The translations under genes were made by a program, and so were the position numbers. Under the pieces are notes generated by a model. It worked only from the letters and a program-made list of their open reading frames with translations. It was not told the origin of the DNA and made no database searches. This document shows, one piece after another, positions 25,313 through 36,720 of a stretch of DNA of 49,653 bases (position 1 is its first letter; each line of letters begins with the position of its first letter). Source of the DNA: Variovorax sp. WDL1 (GTDB lineage Bacteria > Pseudomonadota > Gammaproteobacteria > Burkholderiales > Burkholderiaceae_C); the NCBI RefSeq assembly GCF_001541225.1, contig NZ_LMTS01000228.1, positions 13,939-63,591 of the forward strand, read 5' to 3'.

Positions 25313-28243
25313 ATGCAAACTGCCCAGAACCATCCCGCCACGTCCCGCGCCGTTCCCTCGACGCCGCAACAAACCCGCGACAAGGCCGGCTCCCCCGCCG
25401 GCAACGCGCTCGCCAACTACCAGATCATCCGCCGCAATGGCGCGGTCGTTCCCTTCGAGCCCAACAAGATCGCCATCGCGATGATGAAGGCCTTCCTCGC
25501 GGTGCACGGCACCCAGGGCGCGGCCTCCGCCAGCGTACGCGAGACGGTCGACACCCTGACCCAGGGCGTGGTGCGTGCCATGCTGCGCTCGCGCCCGGGC
25601 GGCGGCACTTTCCACATCGAGGATGTGCAGGACCAGGTCGAGCTCGGCCTGATGCGCGGCGGCCACCACGAGATCGCCCGCGCCTACGTGCTGTACCGCG
25701 AGCGTCGCGCGCAGGAGCGCTCCAGGCAGGGCGAGCAGGATGCCCCGGTCGCCGTCTCCACGCTGCACGTGATCGACCGCGGCGAGCGCGTGGCGCTCGA
25801 CCTCAACGAACTCAAGGGCCTGATCGAGTCCGCCTGCGCCGGCCTGGGCGAGAGCATCACCGGCGGCCCGATCGTTGCCGAGACCATGCGCAATCTCTAC
25901 GACGGCGTGCCGCTCGACGAGGTCTACAAGGCTTCCATCCTCGCCGCCCGCACCCTGATCGAGAAGGACCCCGACTACACCTTCGCCACCGCGCGCCTGC
26001 TGCTGCACACGATCTTCAAGGAAGTGGTCGGCCGCGAAGTGCCGGCCGCCGAGCGTGCCCAGGCCTATGCCGACAACTTCCCGCTCTTCATCAAGAAGGG
26101 CGTGGACAACGAGCTGCTCGACGAGAAGCTGCTGCAGTACGACCTGGCCCGCCTGGGCGCCGCGCTCAAGCCCGAGCGCGACCTGCAGTTCGACTACCTC
26201 GGCCTGCAGACCCTGTACGACCGCTACTTCCTGCACGTGCGCAAGACCCGCATCGAGCTGCCGCAGGCCTTCTTCATGCGCGTGGCCATGGGACTGGCGC
26301 TGAACGAGATCGATCGCGAGGCACGCGCGATCGAGTTCTACGAGGTGCTGTCGTCCTTCGACTTCATGTCCAGCACGCCCACGCTGTTCAACAGCGGCAC
26401 GCTGCGCTCGCAGCTCTCGAGCTGCTACCTGACCACCGTGCCTGACGACCTGGACGGCATCTACGAGTCGATCAAGGAAAACGCCCTGCTCTCCAAGTTC
26501 GCGGGCGGCCTGGGCAACGACTGGACCCGCGTGCGCGCGCTGGGCAGCCACATCAAGGGCACGAACGGCGAGTCCCAGGGCGTGGTGCCCTTCCTCAAGG
26601 TCGTGAACGACACCGCGGTCGCGGTCAACCAGGGCGGCAAGCGCAAGGGCGCGGTCTGCACCTACCTGGAAACGTGGCACCTCGACATCGAGGAGTTCCT
26701 GGAGCTGCGCAAGAACACCGGCGACGATCGGCGCCGCACGCACGACATGAACACGGCGAACTGGATTCCCGACCTGTTCATGCGCCGCGTGATGGAAAAG
26801 GGCAGCTGGACGCTGTTCTCGCCCTCCAACGTGCCCGATCTGCACGACAAGTTCGGTGCCGACTTCGAGGCCGCCTACGTGGCCTATGAAGAGAAGGCCG
26901 CGCGCGGCGAGATCAAACCCAGCCGCACGGTCCAGGCCACCGATCTCTGGCGCAAGATGCTCACGATGCTGTTCGAGACCGGTCATCCCTGGATCACCTT
27001 CAAGGACGCCTGCAACGTGCGCTCGCCCCAGCAGCACGCCGGCGTGGTCCACTCGTCCAACCTCTGCACCGAGATCACGCTCAACACCAGCGACACCGAA
27101 ACTGCCGTCTGCAACCTCGGCTCGGTCAACCTGCTGCAGCACCTGAAGGACGGCAAGGTCGACCAGGAGAAGCTGCAACGCACGGTCGCGACGGCGATGC
27201 GCATGCTCGACAACGTGATCGACATCAACTACTACGCGGTCAAGAAGGCGCGCGACTCCAACCTGCGCCACCGCCCCGTCGGCCTGGGCCTGATGGGCTT
27301 CCAGGACGCGCTGTACGAGCTGCGCATCCCCTACGCCTCGCAGGAGGCCGTGCAGTTCGCCGACGAGTCGATGGAAGCGATCTGCTACCACGCCTACTGG
27401 GCCTCGACCGAACTGGCCCGCGAGCGCGGCCGCTATTCCAGCTACAAGGGCTCGCTGTGGGACAAGGGCGTGCTGCCGCCCGACACGCTGGACCTGCTCG
27501 AGAAGGCGCGCGGCGGCTACGTCGAGGTCGACCGCTCGTCCACGCTCGACTGGAGCGCGCTGCGCCAGAAGATCAAGACCGACGGCATGCGCAATTCCAA
27601 CTGCGTCGCCATCGCCCCGACTGCCACCATCTCCAACATCATCGGCGTGGACGCCTCGATCGAGCCCTGCTTCGGCAACCTCTCGGTCAAGTCCAACCTG
27701 TCCGGCGAGTTCACCGTGATCAACCACTACCTGGTGCGCGACCTCAAGCGCCTCGGCCTGTGGGACGACGTGATGGTGATGGACCTGAAGCACTTCGACG
27801 GCTCGCTGCGCCCGATCGATCGAGTGCCGCAGGACGTGAAGGCGCTCTACGCGACCGCGTTCGAGATCGAGACGACCTGGCTGGTCGAGGCCGCCGCGCG
27901 CCGCCAGAAGTGGATCGACCAGGCGCAGTCGCTGAACATCTACATGGCTGGCGCATCGGGCAAGAAGCTCGACGACACCTACAAGCTCGCGTGGCTGCGC
28001 GGCCTGAAGACCACCTACTACCTGCGCACGCAGAGCGCCACGCACGCCGAGAAGTCGACGGTGCAATCGGGCCGGCTCAACGCGGTGTCGTCGGGAAGCA
28101 ATAGCGGTGGCGACGCGTCTTCGTCGGGCATGAGCGCGCTCGACGCGGCCGCGGCGGCTGCGCAGGCGCAGCTCAGCGCGATCCCTGCGACCGACATCGC
28201 CTTCTGCGGCGTGGACGATCCAACTTGCGAAGCATGCCAGTGA
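25313..28243 (+). CDS. nrdA: Class I ribonucleoside-diphosphate reductase, alpha subunit
   Basis: 976 aa, longer than E. coli NrdA. An N-terminal ATP-cone (about residues 36-133; NYQIIRRNGAVVPFEPNKIAIAM) is followed by a second, degenerate cone-like region (about 150-243), as in the Pseudomonas-type NrdA. The barrel has NLCTEITLNTSDTETAVCNLGSVNL (active-site Cys and Asn/Glu neighbourhood), RPVGLGLMGFQDAL, and MRNSNCVAIAPTATISNIIG. The C-terminus ends in the redox pair CEAC preceded by CGVDDPT, which shuttles electrons from thioredoxin or glutaredoxin. It reduces ribonucleotides with the NrdB radical. NrdR boxes lie upstream. Confidence 0.97.
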   Translation: MQTAQNHPATSRAVPSTPQQTRDKAGSPAGNALANYQIIRRNGAVVPFEPNKIAIAMMKAFLAVHGTQGAASASVRETVDTLTQGVVRAMLRSRPGGGTFHIEDVQDQVELGLMRGGHHEIARAYVLYRERRAQERSRQGEQDAPVAVSTLHVIDRGERVALDLNELKGLIESACAGLGESITGGPIVAETMRNLYDGVPLDEVYKASILAARTLIEKDPDYTFATARLLLHTIFKEVVGREVPAAERAQAYADNFPLFIKKGVDNELLDEKLLQYDLARLGAALKPERDLQFDYLGLQTLYDRYFLHVRKTRIELPQAFFMRVAMGLALNEIDREARAIEFYEVLSSFDFMSSTPTLFNSGTLRSQLSSCYLTTVPDDLDGIYESIKENALLSKFAGGLGNDWTRVRALGSHIKGTNGESQGVVPFLKVVNDTAVAVNQGGKRKGAVCTYLETWHLDIEEFLELRKNTGDDRRRTHDMNTANWIPDLFMRRVMEKGSWTLFSPSNVPDLHDKFGADFEAAYVAYEEKAARGEIKPSRTVQATDLWRKMLTMLFETGHPWITFKDACNVRSPQQHAGVVHSSNLCTEITLNTSDTETAVCNLGSVNLLQHLKDGKVDQEKLQRTVATAMRMLDNVIDINYYAVKKARDSNLRHRPVGLGLMGFQDALYELRIPYASQEAVQFADESMEAICYHAYWASTELARERGRYSSYKGSLWDKGVLPPDTLDLLEKARGGYVEVDRSSTLDWSALRQKIKTDGMRNSNCVAIAPTATISNIIGVDASIEPCFGNLSVKSNLSGEFTVINHYLVRDLKRLGLWDDVMVMDLKHFDGSLRPIDRVPQDVKALYATAFEIETTWLVEAAARRQKWIDQAQSLNIYMAGASGKKLDDTYKLAWLRGLKTTYYLRTQSATHAEKSTVQSGRLNAVSSGSNSGGDASSSGMSALDAAAAAAQAQLSAIPATDIAFCGVDDPTCEACQ

Positions 28244-28285
28244 TGTCGGCGTGAAGATGCAGTGATTCGCGGCATCGCCCGACAA

Positions 28286-28299
28286 ATGGCGATGCATGC
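28286..28299 (+). repeat. 14-nt direct repeat, copy upstream of nrdB
   Basis: Second copy of ATGGCGATGCATGC, in the nrdA-nrdB spacer; see the copy at 25153. Confidence 0.35.
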
Positions 28300-28329
28300 G
28301 AACAACATAACGGCAACATAAACAGAGCG

Positions 28330-28380
28330 CGATGTGAAGAGCACTTTGCAACTCACATCGTTGCTCACATAATTTGAGCA
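28330..28380 (+). promoter_or_regulatory. Two stem-loops in the nrdA-nrdB spacer
   Basis: CGATGTGA (28330-28337) pairs with TCACATCG (28353-28360), and TGCTCA (28362-28367) pairs with TGAGCA (28375-28380). The spacer of 149 bp is AT-rich for this genome. The loops lie just before the nrdB start and could affect mRNA processing or translation, or be a protein-binding palindrome. Confidence 0.4.
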
Positions 28381-28392
28381 TTGGATTTTTCT

Positions 28393-29616
28393 ATGTTGAC
28401 CTGGGACGAAGAAGTCAAGCCCTCCTTGCCAAAGGACCTGCAACAAGGCATGCGGCAACCATCGAACAGCGACGCGCAAGCCAGCCGCTCGCTGGAGCAT
28501 CCGACTTCGCAAACAGCGCCCGCTCCCGTTCCGCGCAAGCTCGATGACGGCGCCGTCGTGCGCACACCGCAGCAACCCGCGCCCACATTGCCGGCCGCAC
28601 GCCGCGTGAAGGCGGCCGACAAGCGCATCATCAACGGCCAGACCGACGTCAACCAGCTTGTGCCGTTCAAGTACAAGTGGGCGTGGGAGAAGTACCTCGC
28701 CACCTGCGCCAACCACTGGATGCCGCAGGAAGTGAACATGACGCGCGACATCGCGCTCTGGAAAGACCCGAATGGCCTGAGCGAGGACGAGCGCCGCATC
28801 GTCAAGCGCAACCTCGGCTTCTTCGTGACGGCCGACTCGCTGGCCGCCAACAACATCGTGCTGGGCACCTACCGCCACATCACGGCCCCCGAATGCCGCC
28901 AGTTCCTGCTGCGCCAGGCGTTCGAGGAGGCGATCCATACGCACGCCTACCAGTACATCGTCGAATCGCTGGGTCTGGACGAGAGCGAGATCTTCAACGC
29001 CTACAACGAGGTGCCGTCGATCCGCGAGAAGGACCAGTTCCTCATCCCCTTCATCGACGCCATCAGCGACCCGAACTTCCACACCGGCACGCACGAGAAC
29101 GACCAGACGCTGCTCAAGTCGCTGATCGTCTTCGCCTGCCTGATGGAAGGCCTGTTCTTCTATGTCGGCTTCACGCAGATCCTTGCGCTGGGCCGCCAGA
29201 ACAAGATGACCGGTGCCGCCGAGCAGTACCAGTACATCCTGCGCGACGAGTCGATGCATTGCAATTTCGGCATCGACCTGATCAACCAGCTGAAGCTCGA
29301 GAATCCCCACCTCTGGACTGCGGAGTTCAAGGCGGAGATCAAGGCCCTCTTCCTGAAGGCCGTAGAGCTCGAGTACCGCTATGCCGAAGACACCATGCCT
29401 CGCGGCGTGCTCGGCATGAATGCCTCCATGTTCAAGGGCTACCTGCGCTACATCGCCAACCGGCGCGCGCAGCAAATCGGCCTCGAAACGCTCTTCCCGA
29501 ACGAGGAAAACCCCTTCCCCTGGATGAGCGAAATGATTGACCTGAAGAAGGAGCGCAATTTCTTCGAGACCCGGGTGATCGAGTATCAATCGGGTGGTGC
29601 GCTCTCCTGGGATTGA
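28393..29616 (+). CDS. nrdB: Class I ribonucleoside-diphosphate reductase, beta subunit
   Basis: 407 aa from the ATG at 28393; an in-frame TTG 12 bp upstream is less likely. About 75 N-terminal residues are a disordered Pro/Ala/Gln-rich extension not found in E. coli NrdB. The four-helix core follows: [19 protein letters not shown], then [19 protein letters not shown] with metal ligands Glu179 and His182 and a Tyr at 186, four residues after the His, the position of the radical Tyr (E. coli Tyr122). Later ligands lie in [10 protein letters not shown] and [10 protein letters not shown]. The overall sequence resembles the Chlamydia-type NrdB, but that protein has Phe at the radical position. 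It follows nrdA on the same strand. Confidence 0.96.
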   Translation: MLTWDEEVKPSLPKDLQQGMRQPSNSDAQASRSLEHPTSQTAPAPVPRKLDDGAVVRTPQQPAPTLPAARRVKAADKRIINGQTDVNQLVPFKYKWAWEKYLATCANHWMPQEVNMTRDIALWKDPNGLSEDERRIVKRNLGFFVTADSLAANNIVLGTYRHITAPECRQFLLRQAFEEAIHTHAYQYIVESLGLDESEIFNAYNEVPSIREKDQFLIPFIDAISDPNFHTGTHENDQTLLKSLIVFACLMEGLFFYVGFTQILALGRQNKMTGAAEQYQYILRDESMHCNFGIDLINQLKLENPHLWTAEFKAEIKALFLKAVELEYRYAEDTMPRGVLGMNASMFKGYLRYIANRRAQQIGLETLFPNEENPFPWMSEMIDLKKERNFFETRVIEYQSGGALSWD

Positions 29617-29796
29617 ATTGTTCTGACAACAAAAATGAATTCAAGAATAGCCATCACCGTCGACAGGCACCGGAGAGTGCAGCGGCGGTGAAGGCGCAGG
29701 TGTTCATGGCGCTGGAGCTCGATCCAACGTCATGAATCGCTTCACGACGACCAACATGCGTGGAGTGCTTCAAAGGTTGATTTTTTCAACTTGATC

Positions 29797-29802
29797 AAGG
29801 AG
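29797..29802 (+). promoter_or_regulatory. Strong ribosome binding site of the histone-like gene
   Basis: AAGGAG, 9 bp before the ATG at 29812. It decides the start: the open frame also has an upstream ATG at 29791, which would lie before this site. Confidence 0.7.
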
Positions 29803-29811
29803 AAAAGAGAA

Positions 29812-30228
<417 letters not shown>

Positions 30229-30251
30229 GTCTCTCGGCAGCCTTGAAGGCA

Positions 30252-30283
30252 AAGGCCCGGCACTTCGGTGCCGGGCTTTTTTA
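30252..30283 (+). terminator. Intrinsic terminator after the histone-like gene
   Basis: Stem GCCCGGCAC (30255-30263), tetraloop TTCG, GTGCCGGGC (30268-30276), then six T. It is a textbook terminator with a very stable UUCG loop. It ends 15 bp before the stop of the convergent kinase gene and may work for both. Confidence 0.95.
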
Positions 30284-30297
30284 TTGCGGACCGGGGC

Positions 30298-31200
30298 TCA
30301 GAGTCCGAGCGCCTGGCGATCCACCTGGTAGTTCTGCGGACCGCGCTGCGCGATCTTGAGCGCGCCGAGGCGGTTGCCCAGGGCAGCACAACGCGAGAGC
30401 GGCCAGCCCTGCTCCAGGCCGTACAGCAGCGCGCCGCGCCAGGCATCGCCGCAGCCCGTGGGCTCTACCACGGCGGAGGGCTTGACGGCCAGCACGTGCT
30501 CGCGTTCGCCGCGGGTCCACACCTCGCAACCCTCGGCCGCGAGGGTGACGACCAGGCCCTGCACGCGCTCGGAGATTTCGGCAAAGCTCCAACCCGTGCG
30601 CTGCGAGAGCATCTTTCCCTCGTAGTCGTTGACCACCACCCAGCTCGCCAGCTCCACGAAATGCCGCAGCGCGTCGCCGTCGAACATCGGCAGGCCTTGA
30701 CCGGGATCGAAGACGAATGGAATGTTGGCCGCCTTGAACTGCTGGGCGTGCTGCAGCATCGCCTCGCGTCCGTCTGGCGCCACGATGCCGAGCCGGATGT
30801 CGTCGCGCGCCGTCACCTTCGTGATGTGCGCCTGCTGCATGGCCCCCGGATGGAAGGCCGTGATCTGGTTGTTGTCGCGGTCGTTCATGATCATCGCCTG
30901 CGCGGTGAAGGTGTCGTCCACCTGCCGCACGAACTCCGTGCTGATGCCCAGCGAGCGCAGCCTCTCCAGGTAGTCGCCGCCATCGCTGCCCACCGTGGCC
31001 ATCGGCAACGCCCTGCCGCCCAGCGCGTTGAGGCTATAGGCGATGTTGCCGGCGCAGCCCCCGAAATCGCGCCGCAGGCCGGGAACCAGGAAGGACACGT
31101 TGAGGATGTGCAGCTGATCGGGAAGGATCTGATCGGCGAACCGGCCCTCGAAGGTCATGATCGTGTCGAACGCGAGAGAACCGCAAATCACTGCTGCCAT
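30298..31200 (-). CDS. PfkB-family carbohydrate/nucleoside kinase
   Basis: 300 aa. The PfkB signatures are present: an N-terminal [17 protein letters not shown] block that binds the substrate sugar, and the C-terminal [16 protein letters not shown], with Gly-x-Gly-Asp holding the anion hole and catalytic Asp. It phosphorylates a sugar or nucleoside from ATP; the substrate is uncertain. Similar Burkholderiales proteins are annotated either as carbohydrate kinases or as adenosine kinases. It is the last gene of a minus-strand series after the DUF3426 gene (51-bp gap). Confidence 0.85.
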   Translation of the reverse strand: MAAVICGSLAFDTIMTFEGRFADQILPDQLHILNVSFLVPGLRRDFGGCAGNIAYSLNALGGRALPMATVGSDGGDYLERLRSLGISTEFVRQVDDTFTAQAMIMNDRDNNQITAFHPGAMQQAHITKVTARDDIRLGIVAPDGREAMLQHAQQFKAANIPFVFDPGQGLPMFDGDALRHFVELASWVVVNDYEGKMLSQRTGWSFAEISERVQGLVVTLAAEGCEVWTRGEREHVLAVKPSAVVEPTGCGDAWRGALLYGLEQGWPLSRCAALGNRLGALKIAQRGPQNYQVDRQALGL

Positions 31201-31251
31201 GTATGAAACACCGGTTGGGTTGAGGAAGAGAAAGAAGAAGAGGCGCCGTCT

Positions 31252-32655
<1,404 letters not shown>

Positions 32656-32697
32656 GAGGCGCCGATTGTATTGGGGCTGGCCCCAAGGCAGGCGGGC

Positions 32698-33582
32698 TCA
32701 GGCGCTCGCGGTCATCAGGATCCAGCCGTCCTCGGCGTCGCTCACTTCCAGCGCGACATAGGGCGCATACGCCAGCTTCAGCTCATCGGCCTGGCGCTCG
32801 AGAATGCCGGCCAGCACCAGCGAGCCGCCGGGTGCCACATGCTCGCAGAGGAGCGGCGCCAGCACCTTGAGCGGTGTCGCGAGGATGTTCGCGAGCACGA
32901 TGTCGTACCGCCCTTGGGCGAGTTCGCTCAGGCCGGCCCTCAATTGCACGCCATTGGCCTTGGCATTGAGGCGGGTTGCTTCGACGGCGGCCTCGTCGAT
33001 GTCGACGGCATCGATTTCCGCGGCGCCGAACTTCGCCGCGCCGATCGCGAGGATGCCGGAGCCACAGCCGTAGTCCAGCACGCGCTTGCCGCCCATCTCG
33101 GCCCGCGAGGCGATCCAGCGCAGGCACATGCGCGTGGTCGGATGCGTGCCGGTGCCGAAGGCCAGCCCCGGATCCAGCCGGATCACCTGCCGCGCCCCTG
33201 CCGGCGGCTCGTGCCAGGTGGGGACGATCCAGAACTCCGGTGTGATCTCGACCGGCGCAAACTGCGATTGCGTGAGCCTCACCCAGTCCTGCTCGGGCAC
33301 GTCGACAAGGTCCAGGAGTTGGCAACCGTCAAAGAAGTCCTGCGCCGCCAGCACGGTCGCAGCCTCGCGCGCCTGCGCCTCGTCGGCGAAGAGAGCGATC
33401 ACGCGCGAGCGCTGCCAGCCCTCCTTCGGCGGCGGCATGCCCGGCTCGCCGAAGAGCGCCTGCTCGGCATCGGTCTGGGCGTCCGCGTCCTCGACCGAGA
33501 CGCTCAGCGCGTCCAGCGCCTCGAGCGCGTCGCTGAGGCTCTCGACACGGTCTTCCGGGACGAGCAGGCGAAGTTCGAACAT
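32698..33582 (-). CDS. prmA: Ribosomal protein L11 methyltransferase
   Basis: 294 aa. PrmA trimethylates lysines and the N-terminus of ribosomal protein L11. The N-terminal substrate-binding domain (FELRLLVPEDRVESLSDALEAL) and linker are followed by the SAM-binding domain: DPGLAFGTGTHPTTRMCLRWI, VLDYGCGSGILAIGAAKFGA (motif I), VDIDEAAVEATRLNAKANGV and DIVLANILATPL (the NxL-type motif). It starts 13 bp after the accC stop on the same strand; the accB-accC-prmA order is common in betaproteobacteria. Confidence 0.96.
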   Translation of the reverse strand: MFELRLLVPEDRVESLSDALEALDALSVSVEDADAQTDAEQALFGEPGMPPPKEGWQRSRVIALFADEAQAREAATVLAAQDFFDGCQLLDLVDVPEQDWVRLTQSQFAPVEITPEFWIVPTWHEPPAGARQVIRLDPGLAFGTGTHPTTRMCLRWIASRAEMGGKRVLDYGCGSGILAIGAAKFGAAEIDAVDIDEAAVEATRLNAKANGVQLRAGLSELAQGRYDIVLANILATPLKVLAPLLCEHVAPGGSLVLAGILERQADELKLAYAPYVALEVSDAEDGWILMTASA

Positions 33583-33595
33583 GGGGCGACCCCGC

Positions 33596-34945
33596 TCAAC
33601 GCTTGTGGGCCGCGAGCCACTCTTCGAGGTAGTGGATGTTGGTGCCGCCGCTCATGAACTTGGCATCGACCATGAGCTCGCGGTGCAGCGGGATGTTGGT
33701 CTGGATGCCTTCCACCACCGTCTCGTTCAGCGCGGTGCGCATGCGCGCAAGCGCCTGTTCGCGTGTGTCGCCGTGCACGATGATCTTGCCGATCATCGAG
33801 TCGTAGTTGGGCGGAACGAAGTAGTTCGTGTAGACGTGGGAATCCACCCGCACTCCAGGCCCGCCCGGCGGATGCCACATGGTGATGCGGCCCGGCGAGG
33901 GCGTGAACTTGTAGGGGTCCTCGGCGTTGATGCGGCATTCGATGGCATGGCCCCGCATCTCGATCTGGCGCTGCGTGAACGGCAGCCGCTCGCCGGCCGC
34001 GACCATGATCTGCGTCTTCACGATGTCGATGCCGGTGGTGAACTCGGTGACCGGGTGCTCGACCTGCACGCGCGTGTTCATCTCGATGAAATAGAACTCG
34101 CCGTTCTCGTAGAGGAACTCGAAGGTGCCGGCGCCGCGATAGCCGATCTTCTTGCAGGCCATGGCGCAACGCTCGCCGATCTTCTCGAGCAGCTTGCGCG
34201 GGATGCCCGGAGCGGGCGATTCCTCGATCACCTTCTGGTGGCGCCGCTGCATCGAGCAGTCGCGCTCGCCCAGGTAGACCGCGTTCTTGTGCTTGTCGGC
34301 CAGCACCTGGATCTCGATGTGGCGGGGGTTCTGGAGGAACTTCTCCATGTAGACCGAGGGATTGTTGAAGGCCGCGGCGGCCTCCGCCTTGGTCATCTGG
34401 ATCGCGTTGACCAGCGCCGCTTCGGTGTGCACCACACGCATGCCGCGCCCGCCACCGCCGCCCGCCGCCTTGATGATCACCGGATAGCCGATGGCGCGCG
34501 CAATGCGCTTGTTGATGGCGGCGTCGTCGGACAGCTCGCCCTCCGAGCCCGGCACGCAGGGAACGCCGGCCTTGATCATGGCCTGCTTGGCCGACACCTT
34601 GTCGCCCATGATGCGGATCGATTCAGGCGTGGGCCCGATGAACTGGAAGCCGCTCTGCTCGACGCGCTCGGCGAAGTTGGCGTTCTCGCTCAGGAAGCCA
34701 TAGCCCGGGTGGATGGCCTCGGAATCAGTCACCTCGGCGGCGGAGATGATCGCCGGCATGTTCAGGTAGCTCAGAGAGGACGGCGCCGGGCCGATGCATA
34801 CCGCCTCTTCGGCCAGCTTCACATACTTGGCTTCGCGGTCGGCCTCTGAATAGACCATGACCGCCTTGATGCCCAGTTCGCTGCAAGCGCGCTGAACGCG
34901 CAGGGCAATTTCGCCGCGGTTGGCAACCAGGATCTTCTTGAACAT
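33596..34945 (-). CDS. accC: Acetyl-CoA carboxylase, biotin carboxylase subunit
   Basis: 449 aa from the ATG at 34945 ([20 protein letters not shown]); a GTG two codons upstream overlaps the accB stop but the family begins at this Met. It carboxylates the biotin of AccB with ATP and bicarbonate, the first step of fatty acid synthesis. Visible motifs are the glycine-rich ATP lid [28 protein letters not shown] [15 protein letters not shown] with the catalytic Glu/Arg residues, and [12 protein letters not shown]. It lies 2 bp after accB. Confidence 0.97.
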   Translation of the reverse strand: MFKKILVANRGEIALRVQRACSELGIKAVMVYSEADREAKYVKLAEEAVCIGPAPSSLSYLNMPAIISAAEVTDSEAIHPGYGFLSENANFAERVEQSGFQFIGPTPESIRIMGDKVSAKQAMIKAGVPCVPGSEGELSDDAAINKRIARAIGYPVIIKAAGGGGGRGMRVVHTEAALVNAIQMTKAEAAAAFNNPSVYMEKFLQNPRHIEIQVLADKHKNAVYLGERDCSMQRRHQKVIEESPAPGIPRKLLEKIGERCAMACKKIGYRGAGTFEFLYENGEFYFIEMNTRVQVEHPVTEFTTGIDIVKTQIMVAAGERLPFTQRQIEMRGHAIECRINAEDPYKFTPSPGRITMWHPPGGPGVRVDSHVYTNYFVPPNYDSMIGKIIVHGDTREQALARMRTALNETVVEGIQTNIPLHRELMVDAKFMSGGTNIHYLEEWLAAHKR

Positions 34946-34947
34946 GG

Positions 34948-35418
34948 TCACTCGATGATGAACAGCGGCTGGCCGTATTCGACCGCCTGACCGTTTTCGC
35001 CGAGGATCTGTGTGACGGTGCCGGACTTGTCGGCCTCGATTTCGTTGAGGATCTTCATCGCCTCGATGATGCAGACCGTATCGCCTTCCTTCACCTGGCT
35101 GCCTACTTCGACGAAAGCCGGTGCGCCTGGACTGGAGGAGCGATAGAAGGTACCGACCATGGGGGACTTCACCACATGCCCGGCCGGCGCCGCCTCCGGG
35201 ACGGGGGCCGCGGGAGCAGGCGCCGCGATGGCCCCAGCCGGCGCGGGGCCAGCCGCTGCTGGAGCTGCCGGGGCAGCAACGGTTTGCACGTACTGGATCG
35301 GCGCAGCCACTCCCGCTTTCACGATGCGGACCTTGCCTTCGGTTTCAGTGATTTCCAACTCGGAAATATTCGATTCGGACACCAGATCGATCAGTGTCTT
35401 GAGCTTGCGCAGATCCAT
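34948..35418 (-). CDS. accB: Acetyl-CoA carboxylase, biotin carboxyl carrier protein
   Basis: 156 aa. The C-terminal biotinyl domain carries [15 protein letters not shown], with the Lys that receives biotin, preceded by the thumb segment [14 protein letters not shown] typical of acetyl-CoA carboxylase carriers. The middle is an Ala/Pro-rich swinging linker, and the N-terminus ([23 protein letters not shown]) is the conserved AccB start. It is first in accB-accC-prmA on the minus strand. About 110 bp separate it from tlpA, where the promoter should be; I cannot place it with confidence. Confidence 0.97.
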   Translation of the reverse strand: MDLRKLKTLIDLVSESNISELEITETEGKVRIVKAGVAAPIQYVQTVAAPAAPAAAGPAPAGAIAAPAPAAPVPEAAPAGHVVKSPMVGTFYRSSSPGAPAFVEVGSQVKEGDTVCIIEAMKILNEIEADKSGTVTQILGENGQAVEYGQPLFIIE

Positions 35419-35531
35419 GGGACTCCAGCGCCGGCTTTGCCGGCCATGAGGACTTAACTCACGAGAAAATCGGGGTACTGCGGCGTTCAGCCGCCAAATA
35501 ACCGATTCGGGGGGTCGATTCTAGCTGTGAA

Positions 35532-36062
35532 CTATGCCCGTCGCCACGCCTGGAGGTCGGCCGGCTCGATCTTGCCTATTCTACGCGCCGCAATCGCACC
35601 TCCCGCGTCCACCACCAAGCTGAACGGCAGCCCGCCAGCTGTATTGCCCATTCCCTTGACCAATTCGGTGCCTTGCAACCCGGCCAGTCCAATGGGATAG
35701 CTGACCGGCGTCTTGGCGAGAAACTTGCGCACAGCGCTGGGCTGGTCTATCGCTAATCCCACGACTTGCCAACCATTGGCAGCATTTTCGCGAAAGAACG
35801 CGTCGATCATCGGCATTTCCTCGACGCATGGCGGACACCACGTGGCCCAGAAATTGATGAGAAGGGACTTGCCTCGAAGCTGCTCGAAGACCAGTTCGCC
35901 GCCCTCCGGCCGCTCGAATCGCAGGGACCAGAAGGCGGCATCCAGCTGCTCGCCCCCGCCATCGGCGCGCCGGTGCCATACCGCGCCGCCGACGCCCGCC
36001 ATCGCCGCCACCGCGGCAACGCTCCCGTAGAGCCAGCCACGGCGCGTGGACCTGGGATTCAT
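35532..36062 (-). CDS. TlpA-family thiol:disulfide oxidoreductase
   Basis: 176 aa. An N-terminal membrane anchor follows a twin-arginine-like start (STRRGWLYGSVAAVAAMAGVGG). The thioredoxin fold begins near residue 45 and has the redox site NFWATWCPPCVEEMP, so WCPPC is the CxxC pair. A conserved cis-Pro lies in AGGLPFSLVVDAGG. Such proteins act in the periplasm as reductants in cytochrome c maturation or other Cys reduction. It overlaps the upstream hypothetical gene as ATGA. The partner proteins cannot be told from this window. Confidence 0.9.
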   Translation of the reverse strand: MNPRSTRRGWLYGSVAAVAAMAGVGGAVWHRRADGGGEQLDAAFWSLRFERPEGGELVFEQLRGKSLLINFWATWCPPCVEEMPMIDAFFRENAANGWQVVGLAIDQPSAVRKFLAKTPVSYPIGLAGLQGTELVKGMGNTAGGLPFSLVVDAGGAIAARRIGKIEPADLQAWRRA

Positions 36063-36652
36063 CCGCTTTCCTTTTCGATCAGGCGCCGCAGGGCCGCCAT
36101 GTTGCCCCGAGGCACGCGCCCCTGGGCATCGGGTTTGAGGGCGCCGCGCAGATCGTCCAGGTCATAGATCAGGAGATGGACGCCGATCTCCTCGCCGAGG
36201 GCGCGGCTGGCCACATGGATGCTGAGCGCTTCGACCTGCTCGCCATGGAAGCCAGTGACCATGCGGGGCTCGTAGTCCACATGGTGGTCGATCAGCGTGA
36301 TTTCCGCCGACTTCGGATCGTCGCAGAACAGCTGGATGTAGATGTCCGACAGCCGCGTCGCCGTGCCATGCCAGACGGCGCCGCCGATATGGGGCCGGAA
36401 TTCGGCCATGTGCTCCATCCATTCGAGCGCCAGCACGCGCAGGGCGTGCAGTTCCTTGGGCTGCGTGTCGGCGCAATAGAGCCGGATGTAGTCCCGCACC
36501 TCGCTCTCCACCTCGTCGTTGTGGGGCAGCGGGGTGCGCGCAGGCAAGCCCAGGTCGCGCAGCGCGCGGCGCTTGGCCGGACCGTACTCCAGCCCCTCCT
36601 CGACGATGAGGCGGGCTGCGGCGGCGGCGATTTCCTGCTTGGGCACGTCCAT
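36059..36652 (-). CDS. Conserved hypothetical protein (next to mpl)
   Basis: 197 aa from the ATG at 36652; a GTG five codons upstream is also possible. The protein starts DVPKQEIAAAAARLIVEEGLEYGPAKRRALRDLG, a helical region, and continues with EFRPHIGGAVWHGTATRLSDIYIQLFCDDPKSAEITLIDHHVDYEPRM. The GTATxxSDxxIQLF segment is suggestive of a nucleotidyltransferase-like fold, but that is inference. Homologues next to mpl are sometimes mislabelled as UDP-N-acetylmuramate-alanine ligase because of that neighbour; nothing here supports a ligase. It is divergent from mpl and translationally coupled to tlpA. Confidence 0.75.
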   Translation of the reverse strand: MDVPKQEIAAAAARLIVEEGLEYGPAKRRALRDLGLPARTPLPHNDEVESEVRDYIRLYCADTQPKELHALRVLALEWMEHMAEFRPHIGGAVWHGTATRLSDIYIQLFCDDPKSAEITLIDHHVDYEPRMVTGFHGEQVEALSIHVASRALGEEIGVHLLIYDLDDLRGALKPDAQGRVPRGNMAALRRLIEKESG

Positions 36653-36720
36653 CGACCCATTTTGCACAAAGGAAGGCGCGCACAGAAGAGCTGCCCCAAG
36701 GGCATCCCTAGAATCACCCG

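Noticed and set aside
25151..28381. 1076-aa minus-strand ORF opposite nrdA
   Set aside because: Val/His/Arg/Gln-rich shadow of nrdA with no recognisable motif, running through the nrdA promoter.
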